A stretch of 64,000 nucleotides of DNA from Selaginella moellendorffii. Its lineage: Eukaryota > Streptophyta > Lycopodiopsida > Selaginellales > Selaginellaceae. The translations under genes were made by a program, and so were the position numbers. Positions 32,827 to 43,299 of the stretch are shown here, piece by piece; positions within the stretch are counted from its first letter, which is position 1, and the number at the start of each line of letters is the position of its first letter. The notes below the pieces were generated by a model. It saw nothing but the letters and a program-made list of their open reading frames with translations. It made no database searches and was not told the DNA's origin. Where the stretch lies: NCBI RefSeq assembly GCF_000143415.4, contig NW_003314268.1:666128-730127 (forward strand), given 5' to 3'.

Positions 32827-34536
32827 TTACTTAGAGTTTATTCCTAAGCTAATTCCAGTTAAAGCATAAACTTGGGACAAAAGAATGTAACCAGCAGAAG
32901 AAACCTTTGGAGCATAGTTGATGACAAGTCCAGCAGCTCGATTTGCTCGACCAATGTCAATCTGTGTCTTGCAAGCCCCCAAAAGAGTCATCCACTGGAC
33001 ATTGTTCTCTCGATTTGGCAGGCTTTGGATCAAGTCCTCGGCCTCGTCCAGCCTTCCATTTCGTGCCAAAACATCTATCAAGCAGAAATAGTGCTCTGCT
33101 ATTGGCAAAAGTTGGTAGTCGTCCACCATAGCCAGAAAGAACAGGAAGCTCTCGCTCAGCTTTCCTGCATGGCTGCATGCAAGAAAAACGGTGAGGAAAC
33201 AAATCTCATCAGGTTCTAAGCCTTCGACGTCCATTTGTTTGAAGAGATTCATGGCATTATCTGCTCGGCCGTGCTGGGCAAATCCAGCGCTGAGAACTGT
33301 CCAGGAGATAAGGTTCTTTTCCGGAACATCATCAAAGGCTTTCCTCGCCAGATCGAGATTTCCATTTTGCGAGAACACGGCTATCATGGTGTTGAAGGAA
33401 ACCATCGTTCTTCCTGGCATTCCGTGGAAAAGTTTTTCAGCTTCATCGCTCGAGCATTTAGTATCCCTTGCACAGGCTGCTAAGAGTGAGTTCCAAGAGA
33501 TGGCGTTTCTCCTGGGCATCGAATGGAAAATTTTCGTGGCTTCCTCGAGCTCGCCGTTGGAAGCGTAGCCTGTGATCATCGAGTTCCACGATGAGATTGT
33601 CTTCTCGACCATGGATTCAAACGTGGTCTCGGCTTGCTCCAGATTCCCCCGCCTGTGAAGAGCAGTCACAAGAGAATTCCAACTCACCACATTTTTCTCG
33701 GGCATGGATTGAAAGATCTCGTCCGCGTCTTTGATTTCCCCATGAACGGCAAAACCACTCGCAAGGGCCGTCCAAGAGACAACATCCCATTGTGGCATTC
33801 TCTTGAAAAAAATCTTTGATTGAAGCAAATCCCCGTTCCGCGCATATAGAGAAATCAATGAGTTATATGACACAATAGATTTAAAAGGCATTTGATCAAA
33901 CATTGACTTCACTTCTAGGAATCTTCTTTTGTGACCCAAACCCTCTATAATAACGTTCCAAGATGCCGAGTCTCTATACAACATTCCCTCAAAAATACCC
34001 CTTGCCATATCAATATGCCCAAAGTGGGCATATGCTACAAGCATAGCGTTGGAAAACATGACGTCATAGCTTGGAACCTTGAGATAGATATACTCAGCGG
34101 ATTCGAGATAACCTCGTAAAGAATAGGCGCGGAAAAGAGCCGTCCATGCGATAAGATCTCGCTGTGGCATACTGTCAAACAGGTTCTTACACAAATCAAA
34201 ATACCCAGTTTGGGCATATGCAACTGCGACGGTGTTCAGAACCACAAGATCTCTTTGTGGCATTTTCTCGAGCAGAAATTTGCATTCCAGAATTGATCCG
34301 TTCTGCGCAAGCGCAGTGATCAAAAGGCTCCAGGAGAAGAGATTTCGATGTTGGATGCATTGGAAGACAAACAGCGCAGAAGTGGGATCCGCGCACTTGC
34401 CATACATTTGGATCAAGAGATTGCCCAAGTAGCGATCGTGAGGCAATTGGCGGGTGATTTGGTTGTGGAGACGCTTGCCTTCTGAAATGTCTCGGCAGGA
34501 TTTTAGCAACTGAACAATAGCATTAAAGGTATTCAT
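32827..34536 (-). CDS. PLS-class PPR protein
   Basis: An intact, intronless 569-residue frame from ATG at 34536. The start has AIVQLLKSCRDISEGKRLHN followed by YLGNLLIQMYGKCADP. About 14 PPR units follow (NLFSWSLLITALAQNGS, DLIAWTALFRAYSLRGY, SIVSYNSLISLYARNGD, DVVSWTALASGFAVHGE, NVVSWNSLVTALHRRGN, NAISWNSLLAACARD, NLISWTVLSAGFAQHGR and others). The tail includes an E-like SSAGYILLSQVYA but no DYW domain. It is expected to bind organellar RNA. It shares strong motif style with the PPR gene at 27925-29562 and with the decayed PPR near 2-3 kb, consistent with an expanded lineage-specific family. Confidence 0.92.
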   Translation of the reverse strand: MNTFNAIVQLLKSCRDISEGKRLHNQITRQLPHDRYLGNLLIQMYGKCADPTSALFVFQCIQHRNLFSWSLLITALAQNGSILECKFLLEKMPQRDLVVLNTVAVAYAQTGYFDLCKNLFDSMPQRDLIAWTALFRAYSLRGYLESAEYIYLKVPSYDVMFSNAMLVAYAHFGHIDMARGIFEGMLYRDSASWNVIIEGLGHKRRFLEVKSMFDQMPFKSIVSYNSLISLYARNGDLLQSKIFFKRMPQWDVVSWTALASGFAVHGEIKDADEIFQSMPEKNVVSWNSLVTALHRRGNLEQAETTFESMVEKTISSWNSMITGYASNGELEEATKIFHSMPRRNAISWNSLLAACARDTKCSSDEAEKLFHGMPGRTMVSFNTMIAVFSQNGNLDLARKAFDDVPEKNLISWTVLSAGFAQHGRADNAMNLFKQMDVEGLEPDEICFLTVFLACSHAGKLSESFLFFLAMVDDYQLLPIAEHYFCLIDVLARNGRLDEAEDLIQSLPNRENNVQWMTLLGACKTQIDIGRANRAAGLVINYAPKVSSAGYILLSQVYALTGISLGINSK

Positions 34537-34559
34537 TCATTAGCTGTTTACAATGTCTT

Positions 34560-35000
34560 GTGGTGGCCACTAAGACAATAAGATGTCATGAGCCGTTCCT
34601 TCGCTGAACTCCTCTAGGTCTTCTGGCACCAAGCCTTCTGTCCCCTGATCTGCCTGCCACCCCTTCTGTGGCATCTTGGGTTGGAACCTCAATGTAATCC
34701 TCATTTAGCTATGGTGAGAAGTATTGTCACCCTTGTTTTGCATCTGACTCAGCTGCAGTGTAATCATGAGCATGGCATCTATGACTAAGGATTGCCACTT
34801 GATCTCCATTTCTGGTAGAAATTCTTTGGCTCAATGTTCACCTGTGAAGATTACATGTAGAACTGAATATTCTTTAATCAAGTTAATATGTTATTTTTTA
34901 ATTTAGTAGGTGTTAATTGGGTGTTTACACATGCAAATATATTCAATTGCATTTTAATTGCTATTATACAAATCAAAATGTGTTTGTGTGCATTATAATA
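34560..35000. other. Intergenic region upstream of the PPR gene
   Basis: A GC-balanced start (to about 34720) becomes AT-rich. No gene, RNA or repeat structure was recognised beyond the promoter expected for the minus-strand PPR gene. Confidence 0.35.
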
Positions 35001-35289
35001 TTTGCATAGGACATACCATATGCAAGGGGTATGCCACTTGCAATGACGTGTACAGCTCTATCATCTCCTCTTTTTTGACAGCAAGATTGTAAGCTCCAAT
35101 TTATTTGATGTACCATACTATGCTACAATCTCATCTAGCACTTGCTGCTACTGTAAAATTTTACTCCCCTAGATCAAACCTTCATCCTTTGCAAAGAGCT
35201 TGAGTGCTATGCTGTAATATATATGGTATTCACAAATTTTTCTTGTTCTGAAGTAGAGACCAACTAGACTCTAGATTGATCCCCAGGTG

Positions 35290-35692
35290 CATGTAATTAC
35301 ATAAGATCACAAGTGTGTGCTCAGTGCATCAGAAACCCTAATCAAGTGCTCCAACACAGTGATGACATTGCTAGATTGGCAAAGCTGGTGATGGACGATA
35401 GCCAATGTGTGGAAGCTCATGGCCAACACTCTTTTGGCAGTGAATGTCTATGATGCATGATTTAGGTACACTTTCAATCCAATTGAATCTCACCACACAT
35501 TTTTGCCATTCTTGCTAAACTTAAAAAGATGAAAAAGAAGATGTTGACATAGTAAATAACTTTGACATGGAATAAGAATTCATACATGGGCATGCATGCC
35601 AATATGTATATATGCATTTGATCTGTACTCTCAAGCTTTTCACCATCCATCACATAGGGAGCTTTGTGATAGTGAGAGACACACACACACAG

Positions 35693-35724
<32 letters not shown>

Positions 35725-37060
35725 ACAATTGTGTTTCTTGGGCCCAAGTAGAAGTGCAATCTTTTTTAAATTTATATATCTTGCAAGTTAATACATTTTT
35801 TTGTCAGACTGCCCACACTAAATACACCTCCCCTTTTTGGAGTCCCAAAACTTATCATAAATTGCTTGCCAGGTGTGGCTAATCAGCATGATAAGTTTTT
35901 AAATTTTTCCAAATCAAAAACTATTTATATATTTTTATTTAGACTATAATTTAGTATTATATTATTGTAAATAAAAGATACTGCTAATCATAGTAAATAT
36001 TGTGTTTTAAATATGAAAATGGATGGAAATATAGTGTTATACTCAAAAAATGAAAATTTCCAAAATATTATTGTACTCCAAAACCAAATTGATATGTAAA
36101 CACATCTCTTAATCTTTAAAATACTTGCAAGCTTTATATAGCATCAAATAAAGTTTTATCTAAACATCCTAGGATACTATGAAGAAAAATCCTATTTTCA
36201 TTAAATTGATATGGTAATGAATATTTGATTACATATGGTGCATCTTATATTTACACATATGCAGATACAATTAGGGGCCTACCACATGCATAAACACTTC
36301 ATGCCAAGTGAAGCTTGCAAATGCATGCCCAATGCGTCATAAGCCCTTACCAAATTGGCACAGCTGGCAACAGACAACAGCTAGTGTGTGGAGGCTCATG
36401 TCTAGGAGTCTTTTGGTCAGTAGTATTTATAATATATTGTTTAGCTACACTTCTATTCTGGTTATATTTTGCTATGCATTATTGCTATTTTTGTTAAACT
36501 TAAAAGATGAAGAAAAAGATATTGATATAGTAAATAAACTGATGAGAATTAATAATTCATATATTGGTATGTATGACCATACAGACCAATATATATGTGC
36601 TTTGAAAAAAAAGATGCATCCAAAATATTATTTTATTGAGTCATATATATGAATTCAAGGATTAAATTCATATATCTTGTAGGCTAATACATTCTTTTGC
36701 TAAGCCACCTATCCCAAGTACACCTTTTTAACCCCCAAAGATTGCAATCACAATTTGTTTGCCATTAGCAAGAATATGGAAGAGCATAAAATGCATTTGC
36801 ATAAGGTTTTCTTAGTACTATGTAATAACAAAATTTTATGTGAAAAAGAGTAAATGTGAATTTGCATAAGTACAATGAAATTAAAGGTGCAGCTATTTTA
36901 ATATGTCAAATCAATATTTGCACTGAAGAAGTTTTTTAACTTCTCTAAATTGAAAATCACATTTATATTTACATTTAGACTGTAATTTAATATTATATGT
37001 TTTATAATTCTAAAAGATACTCTATAAGAACTGCTAATCATGGTAAAGATTGTGGAACAC
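35290..37060. repeat. Diverged tandem duplication, about 0.95 kb unit
   Basis: Two colinear copies are recognisable, about 35300-36020 and 36280-37050. Shared landmarks in order include GCAAAGCTGGTGATGGACGA versus GCACAGCTGGCAACAGACAA, then TGTGTGGAAGCTCATG versus TGTGTGGAGGCTCATG, the GATGAAAAAGAAGATGTTGA type block, CTTGCAAGTTAATACATT versus CTTGTAGGCTAATACATT, and TTTAGACTATAATTTAGTAT versus TTTAGACTGTAATTTAATAT. No coding capacity or terminal repeats were seen. This fits an old tandem duplication or two related non-autonomous insertions. Confidence 0.75.
35680..35713. repeat. Compound (AC)n-(AT)n microsatellite
   Basis: Six AC units are followed by about ten AT units inside the first copy of the AT-rich duplication. 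The second copy lacks them, so the repeat expanded after the duplication. Confidence 0.9.
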
Positions 37061-37140
37061 ATTGGCAAGAAATAATATGTTATGGTTTTCCATGTACTTT
37101 TATGTACGTTATGCATTTAGACGGAAATAACATTATATTA

Positions 37141-39612
37141 TCATCCAAAATCTAGCAAGTCCCGTACAAACATGTATCTAAAGCTTGAGTTATAAGGCAG
37201 CCATTCAAACGCCAAATGCTTGACACAAGCCTTGAGACTGAGAGAGTGTTGCTCGGGGAGATTGTGACACAGCCACTGCAGCAGTCCCCTGCTGCTAACG
37301 CCAATCTCGCTCAGAAAGTCGTGGAGGATTCTCGGCAGGAGTAGTGTATTCTTGGCTCCAACACCAACACTTGCTTGTAAAAACTCCAACTTCGCAATCT
37401 GGAGCTGGGCTCTGACATGGATTGCTGTGTAAACTCGCAACTGTGTAAAACAAAAAGAACAATATTAGCGATTTAACAATAACAATAATAAACATTGACA
37501 TAACATGTAACAACAATTATAAACAATTGACCTTACCGATGGATCAGAACGAGCTCCGGAGCAAAGTGCAAAACATACGAGGGGCTCCGGATGTGGAAGG
37601 CTGTACGTAAACGTACGTTTGATCCTCGGTTTGGGCCGCGCTAGGGGAGATATCAAAGCTTGCAGCCACTGCATGATCATCACACAAAGATTGGATCGAG
37701 TGGAGAGTTTCATTTGATTAAATGGATAGACCTCTCGAGAGTTTTGAGAATCTGATCGCCAAGCGAGAACAAACTGTGCTATAGTGTAGGCAGTCACAGA
37801 AACACTGCCAACCTTATAGGCTGCCTGCACTAAAGATCAAAGTATTCCATCACTAACCATATGTGAAGAACTCTCATCATGTTTCACAGACCTTGTGTAG
37901 AAGTGATTCTCGCTTAGATTTGCTGGTTGGGATTCCATAAGCCAAATGTGCCTGAGAGGAAGTTCCACATTCATACAAATATAACACCATAGACACTCAA
38001 TCTTACATGCATCACAAGCGCATTATAGATGTTGATCCAAAACGCTAGCTTTTCGTTGCAATCCATGGATGCTACATCCACCTTGGAGAGCTGTTTGACC
38101 ATCGTCCTAGAATTCCACATAAGCATATAAAAGAAACAGCTGAGAATTTGATAGCTTACTTGAATTCTTGAAGAGGCTGTGCTACGTAGCCGAGCTGCTG
38201 CTTGTCGATCGAGATCCAAGGAACCTCCACGACAAACCTGTACGCTCCACAGTCTCCCAGCTGCTTGGAGAGCTGGAATGGATTGCTCAAGAGGCCTCCA
38301 AGGTTCCGGGGGCTGGACGAACTCGACCAGGAGGAAAAGAGTGGAGATGGCGAGCTTTGAGGCACATCTGCGAGCTTGCCAAAGATCCCAGCCATGCCAC
38401 GAACGAGCGCTGCCGACAGCTCGCTGGGGCTTCCAACAAAACCACTGGAAAACCTCTCCAGCGTCAAGCTCGGGGGGGTTTCTGGCATCTCAGAGAGTTT
38501 CTACAGCAAAAAACGTTTAGAACTTACTTAAGTATCATACAAAATCCAAAGAGACAAACAAAATAATCATACCTTTCGGGCCCTTGGCTGGATTGCTCCG
38601 AGTAGATGATGCAACGGAGATGCCTAGACGAAGAACAAGACAAGAGAAGAGTTAGAAGAAACAAAAACACATTTTATTGTTACCTTGCTACTGACTGGAG
38701 AACTCGATGATAAGAGCGAGCTCGACAATCTGTCCCTGAAACTCGACTTGAAGATTGGATCTTGAGACAAGGGAGATTTTCGCGAGTGGTGGTGGTGATC
38801 ATCCTGCTGTTTCTTACGAACTAAGAATTTGATCACCTTGCTCGGGGTGTCTGGGTTTCCCGGAAGATGATCGGTGGCTTNNNNNNNNNNNNNNNNNNNN
38901 NNNNNNNNNNNNNNNNNNNNNNNNNNNNNNNNNNNNNNNNNNNNNNNNNNNNNNNNNNNNNNNNNNNNNNNNNNNNNNNNAACGTTTTCGATAAGGATCT
39001 TCCGGTAGAGCCAAAGAACTCGTTTTTCCAGATGGGCGACTTCGTGCTCGATCAGTGCTGTCTCAGCGATGAGGTCTCTCGCCTTGAAGCCAAAAATAAA
39101 ACAAAATGGAAGATTGGTTTTCTGGCAATCTAAGTTCGTTTGGAGCAAACCTTTGTAGCGATGGTTTTACAATCGGGGGAGAGGCAGCTGGAAGCATTGA
39201 CGAGAGCTTTTTCCAACGATGCCCGTGTGGCTTGCTCCTCTTGTAGCCGGATTTGGAGCAAGCAAACCTGGAGTGAGAACATTTTTGAGAACTAGAGGAA
39301 GAACTAGATACTTACATCCCGTTCCAGGGCGAGACGATGCTTCGTCCTCCAATCGAGACACCTCCAATTGCGATGATCAGTTGGAGTATACACGTCCCAG
39401 AAGGATCCATCCTCCGACCCATCGAAAGAACGCTCGTTCGAGGGAGCGCTGGACGAAACCACTTGACTATGAGAAAACCCAAAACGAAAACATTCTTACC
39501 TCTTCGATCTTTCATGCCTAGATTTGAGCTTCCTCCCAAATGGAGAGGAATCAAACGAGCTTGGAATGGAGAGGGCGTAGTCCTCCTCCAAGAAACAAGG
39601 CGTGAGCATCAT
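37141..39612 (-). CDS. DUF547 protein with N-terminal leucine-zipper (MIP1-type) region
   Basis: A multi-exon gene starting at ATG 39612 (MMLTPCFLEEDYALSIPSSF) with a first donor at 39499. N-terminal exons encode a coiled segment (TALIEHEVAHLEKRVLWLYR), followed by a Ser-rich linker (near 38700-38800, 38340-38490). The DUF547 domain follows: EVPWISIDKQQLGYVAQPL, TMVKQLSKVDVASMDCNEKL, AFWINIYNALVMH, AHLAYGIPTSKSKRESLLHK, AAYKVGSVSVTAYTIAQFVL, then PLVCFALCSGARSDPSLRVY, and LEFLQASVGVGAKNTLLLPR. The protein ends in YNSSFRYMFVRDLLDFG. Plant proteins with this pairing are annotated as ternary complex factor MIP1 leucine-zipper plus DUF547; their function is largely unknown. A 100-N assembly gap (38881-38980) falls within the N-terminal region, so that part of the protein is missing from the sequence. 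Confidence 0.88.
38881..38980. other. Assembly gap of 100 N
   Basis: Exactly 100 N, the usual placeholder for a gap of unknown size. It interrupts an N-terminal exon or intron of the DUF547 gene, between the coiled segment ending WLYRKILIENV and the following ATDHLPGNPD. Confidence 0.99.
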
Positions 39613-40142
39613 AACTCTGGAGCTCTTTTCTCAATCCATTCACTCCAACAAGACAAAAATCTTACAGAAACAAAAAAAAAAGGAAACCCTTTCACTTCCT
39701 CTTTAAATCTCTCCTCTCCGGGCGATGGCCAAACGCCAAGATCGAGCAGTCTCTCTCGACAATCTTTGCGGAAAGAGAGACAGCGGCAGAGAATCCCCAT
39801 GCGCGAGCCATAGTTTTCTTTGATCAAAGCTTTTGGAGGGACGATGGATCGTTTCAATCTATAAGCTTTCATTCAAAGCCAGCTATGGAGGGAAAGACAA
39901 AGACCCAGCAAACAAGGTGTGAAGGGTCAGTCTAGTCAGGCCAGGGATCTTAGTGTTAAAAAACACAAGAGTCAGTAAAAAATAGGAATCCCTACGCGTC
40001 CTTTTCAACGTAGCTACGTAATTACCGTGCTTGCAGGGCGCAGTCGCAGTAAATGCCTGCCCGCCCTCGAAAGCCGCGCTTTCTTTTCAAATTTCAAACT
40101 TCTTAGGGCTACAAACCTAACTATTAGTTAATTATCAGAAAT
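39613..40142. other. 5' flank of the DUF547 gene
   Basis: Purine- and pyrimidine-rich leader sequence to about 39900, probably 5' UTR and promoter of the minus-strand gene. The rest, up to the tRNA-like sequence, has no recognised feature. Confidence 0.35.
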
Positions 40143-40213
40143 GGTCCCATAGTCTACTGGTTACGACATTGGACTTTGAATCCAAGAGCCGAGTTCGAAT
40201 CCCGGTGCAACCT
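40143..40213 (+). tRNA. tRNA-Gln-like sequence (anticodon TTG), possibly a pseudogene
   Basis: The anticodon arm is perfect (TTGGA-CTTTGAA-TCCAA) with TTG, and CTGGTTACGAC gives a D arm. The T arm CCGAG-TTCGAAT-CCCGG has one mismatch. The acceptor stem GGTCCCA against TGCAACC has two mismatches (C-A and C-C), unlike the usual GGTTCCA/TGGAACC. A strong poly-T terminator is not immediately present; the sequence continues as TATATATA. It may be a decayed copy. Confidence 0.55.
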
Positions 40214-40359
40214 ATATATACAAATTAAACTATATATATACAAAGATTCATTTTTTAATTAAACACAGTGATGGTAAAACAAAATTAATTAAACCCTAAA
40301 TTTTAATTATAAAGTTTGTAATTTCATGCTTATGAAAGCTAAAGAGATATATGGATTAT

Positions 40360-40600
40360 TTTTAAATTATGAAATTTTATTACTTTTCTTGTAACTGGTT
40401 TGTATAAAATTTTAAAATAATTCTCACTTCAATGTTTTTTAGATGCTTATAATAAAAGATTAATATCAACTAATGAAAATGTAAAAAAACCTTGATTGTA
40501 AACTTGTTGTGCTTTAAAAATGCCTTTTTGTTGTGTATGTAACTAGAAGATACATTTCTTAATTAAAATATAATCTAATCTAAGTAAAATTTTCAGTTGT
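40360..40600. repeat. AT-rich dispersed repeat, copy 1 (partner at about 61855-62105)
   Basis: This segment and 61855-62105 share the same order of blocks: TTTTATTACTTTTxTTGTAAC, then TATAAAxTTTT, TTTTTTAGAT, AxCAxCTAATxxAAxTGTAAA, TTGTxGTGxTxTAAxAATxC, TTGTGTxTGTAACTA. Copies are diverged and non-coding. The family is unknown. Confidence 0.6.
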
Positions 40601-40819
40601 TATTTCTATTATAATATTTACTTTCACTTTCTTAAGTTCTTTTTCAATTTAATATTTTATGATAATTTAGTATCATAGCAACCAAGTTCCAATTTTGCAC
40701 AATATGGGAAATAAATATATGGATAATTAGAAAAAAAGTGCCCTTCAGGGCAAAAAAAAAGTTAACTGCTCAAAGATTTTATAAAGAAATATAGCATAAC
40801 ATGATTAAGCAATTATTCT

Positions 40820-42759
40820 TTAGAGCTTTGAGTCAAAGATAAAGCTGGTCTTTGGCAACCAAGATTGTGCAGCTATGAAGCTACTTGGAGTGAACTTCCG
40901 GGCAAGGCGAGGCCCATTGAGAACTTTAACCCATTTCACTCGATCTCTCATGCTGGATCCAGGTCCCCAATTCTTATACTCAGCAAAATATGATGTCTGT
41001 AGACCAAAGGATCCTCCTGAAAAAGAGAAAATTGATATGAATATAGATTCAATTGATTTACCTTCCCAACTCAGCCATCCACGTGGCTGCACCATGGCCT
41101 CCATCTGAGATCTCAGCCACACGACCCGCGCAAACTCCTTCCATGGACGGCCCAGATACACCGGAAACGCACCGCCAACCCGGCACATATGAAACGAGAA
41201 GCCTGTGTTTTGGGCGGGGTCTGACCGGCCCTGAGCGCTGACCACCGTCTGTTGACCGTGGACCGGTACCTTTGACTCGAAGCTGCAGTTCTGGAAGACG
41301 GCGGCAGCATTGCCAAACACAAAGTCAACGGTGCCGGTGACGGTGCACTCGCGGTAAAACTGGCGAAAGACGTGGGCGAGGAGCGTGTCCTGGTTGCCGT
41401 GGATGGAGCAGCGGTAGAATGCCGCTTGATCGGCCCCAACCCGGAGTGCCACTGCCTGCTGGGCTTGAGGACCAGACGTGTTCTCGATGGTCAGCTCTCG
41501 AGCCATGAAGTTCTTCCCCTCGATAACTACACAAGAGAAAAAGCTCTTTAGTCAATATCAAAGTCTAGATAGACTCCGGAAGGACCCAAGAAACGAAACT
41601 ATAAGATCAAAGGATTGATTGCCAAGACCAGGAAACCAACCATAAGATCAGGCAAACTCCAACTGGAATGGAACTTTCTCTTACCGACTGTGGCCGACGT
41701 TCTGGTAGTGATCCCGGGTTGCATCACATTCTTGTTCCCCGTGATGATTGTTCTCCCCTGGCCGTCGCCCACGAACATCAAATTCGTGTGGAAACTCCTC
41801 ACAGTCACGTACTCCCGGTAGACTCCGGCCTTGATGTGGATCACGTACCTCCGCGCGCTCATCCGTGGGGCGGCGTTGATCGCATCCTGGATCCGCCCAA
41901 ACTGCCCCGACCCGTCCTGCGCCACCACCGCGTCCACGACGTGAGCGCCGTTGACCAAGCCCCGGCCAGCGGTGACCAGCGCTGGCGGCGCTGACCCGCG
42001 CTGACCTCTCGCAGCCAGGGATGCCCGCCACGCCGCGACCATGGGGTTGACCAGCGCCAGCGCGTTGCTAATCAGCTTCTGGACCCGTTGACCGGCGGCC
42101 CGGAGGCGTTTGACCTCTGGGTCGCCGCTGACCTCGTCCAGCTCGTCCATGCATGTGTCGTGGAAGGTCAACGCCGCGCTCATCCACGTCTGGATGTCAG
42201 CAATCTCGGACTCGTATCTCCCCTGCACGAATTCCTCCAGGGAGGCCTGGAGCTCGGCGATGGCGCTTCCCAGGAGCTCGGAGCAATCGTCAAACGCGGC
42301 CTTGGCCCTGACGCTGTGGTGGTGGTGGTCATCGCTCATGAATTGGGCCGTGAGATTGAGCATCTCCTCCACGCCCTGAATCGCAGCCCTGGTCGTTTCC
42401 TCGAGGAGTTCTCTAGGCCCGGACTTGGCGATCTGGGATCTGGCCAGGGAGGAGAGACACACGTCTGGGAACCTCGTCGACTTGCAAGCGTTGCTTACGG
42501 TGAACTCCTCGCCCCTTTTTTCCTTGAGGAGGACCAGTGGGAGGGAGATTGAGAGGGAAACAATGAGGACGAATAGCAAAGAAATCGCGAGTACTACCGC
42601 TGGGCGACGGAGGAACCTCGAGCACCGACGATCATTGACAGGATTTTGGTGATCCACTCGATTGCTTTCGACGATCATGGCATTGCCAATGACGTGATCT
42701 TTACCTTCCTTCCCAGATTCTTCTTGATCATGACGAGGAGAAGAACCCACAGTGGCCAT
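40820..42759 (-). CDS. Pectin methylesterase with N-terminal PMEI pro-domain (type I)
   Basis: Three exons (42759-41685, 41526-41062, 41016-40820) give 578 residues. After a cytosolic N-terminus an anchor helix (RPAVVLAISLLFVLIVSLSI) precedes a PMEI pro-domain with the usual Cys pairs (ACKSTRFPDVC, DDCSELLGSA, FHDTCMDEL). The esterase domain has GVYREYV, QAVALRV, GNQDTL, GTVDFVFGNAAAVFQNC, and YLGRPWKEF, so the catalytic Gln, Asp, Asp and Arg are all present. It removes methyl esters from cell-wall homogalacturonan. The usual basic cleavage motif (RRLL or RKLL) between pro-domain and enzyme is not seen; only GRGL is near. The start was taken at MATVGSSPRHD, the first ATG of the frame; an upstream in-frame TTG is unlikely to be used. 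Confidence 0.93.
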
Positions 42760-43038
42760 TTCTTCGATCAAAGATTTGGAGAACCCACGACGAAATTGAG
42801 TGCAGGGAAGTGAATGATCGATGCCCGAGCGAGCTCTCGAGCATCAACGAAGCTGGGATTGGAACTTCTCTCAAGCTTTATAGCAAAGCTTAACTACAAC
42901 CATATTTCTTTACTGCATTCCAAGCCAAGTAAAACGGTGACAAGCAAAAGAAAGTAGGCAAACTATACAGTTTGATGAACGCAATCTTTGCTTGACTTCA
43001 GGAATATTCATTGTACCGTTGGATAATATAAGCTTATA

Positions 43039-43299
43039 CTACGAATATTGGTCAATCCAGCTTCTCGGGATGAATTCGGTGTTGGTGACGTAGCTGGCGA
43101 CTATAGCAGGTCTGATCGTCTCTAGCATTTCGTTTCTCTCTCGGTTGAGGTTTGTTTCGAGCAGGGACACAGCTATCACCATCGCTACCACTCCGCCCAC
43201 AGTCCATTGCGTACGCCCCCGCACCGGGAGAGGCAGCAGGAGATTTAAGGCAAAGCGTCCTTTATCAACATGCCCGTCTTCGAAGGCACGTATTGTCAT
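43039..43299 (-). CDS. Small hypothetical open frame at the edge of the dispersed repeat
   Basis: An 86-residue frame (MTIRAFEDGHVDKGRFALNL to the end IPRSWIDQYS). A hydrophobic stretch (WTVGGVVAMVIAVSLL) could be a membrane helix. It starts inside the 1.2-kb dispersed repeat and ends in unique sequence. The second repeat copy near 62850 lacks part of the frame. I do not recognise the protein; it may be a last exon or not coding at all. Confidence 0.25.
   Translation of the reverse strand: MTIRAFEDGHVDKGRFALNLLLPLPVRGRTQWTVGGVVAMVIAVSLLETNLNRERNEMLETIRPAIVASYVTNTEFIPRSWIDQYS

Noticed and set aside
37300-42700. A cell-wall gene cluster with KDO8P synthase, pectin methylesterase and the methyltransferase relic
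   Set aside because: The three are tens of kilobases apart, separated by unrelated genes, and one is a pseudogene; co-location looks incidental.
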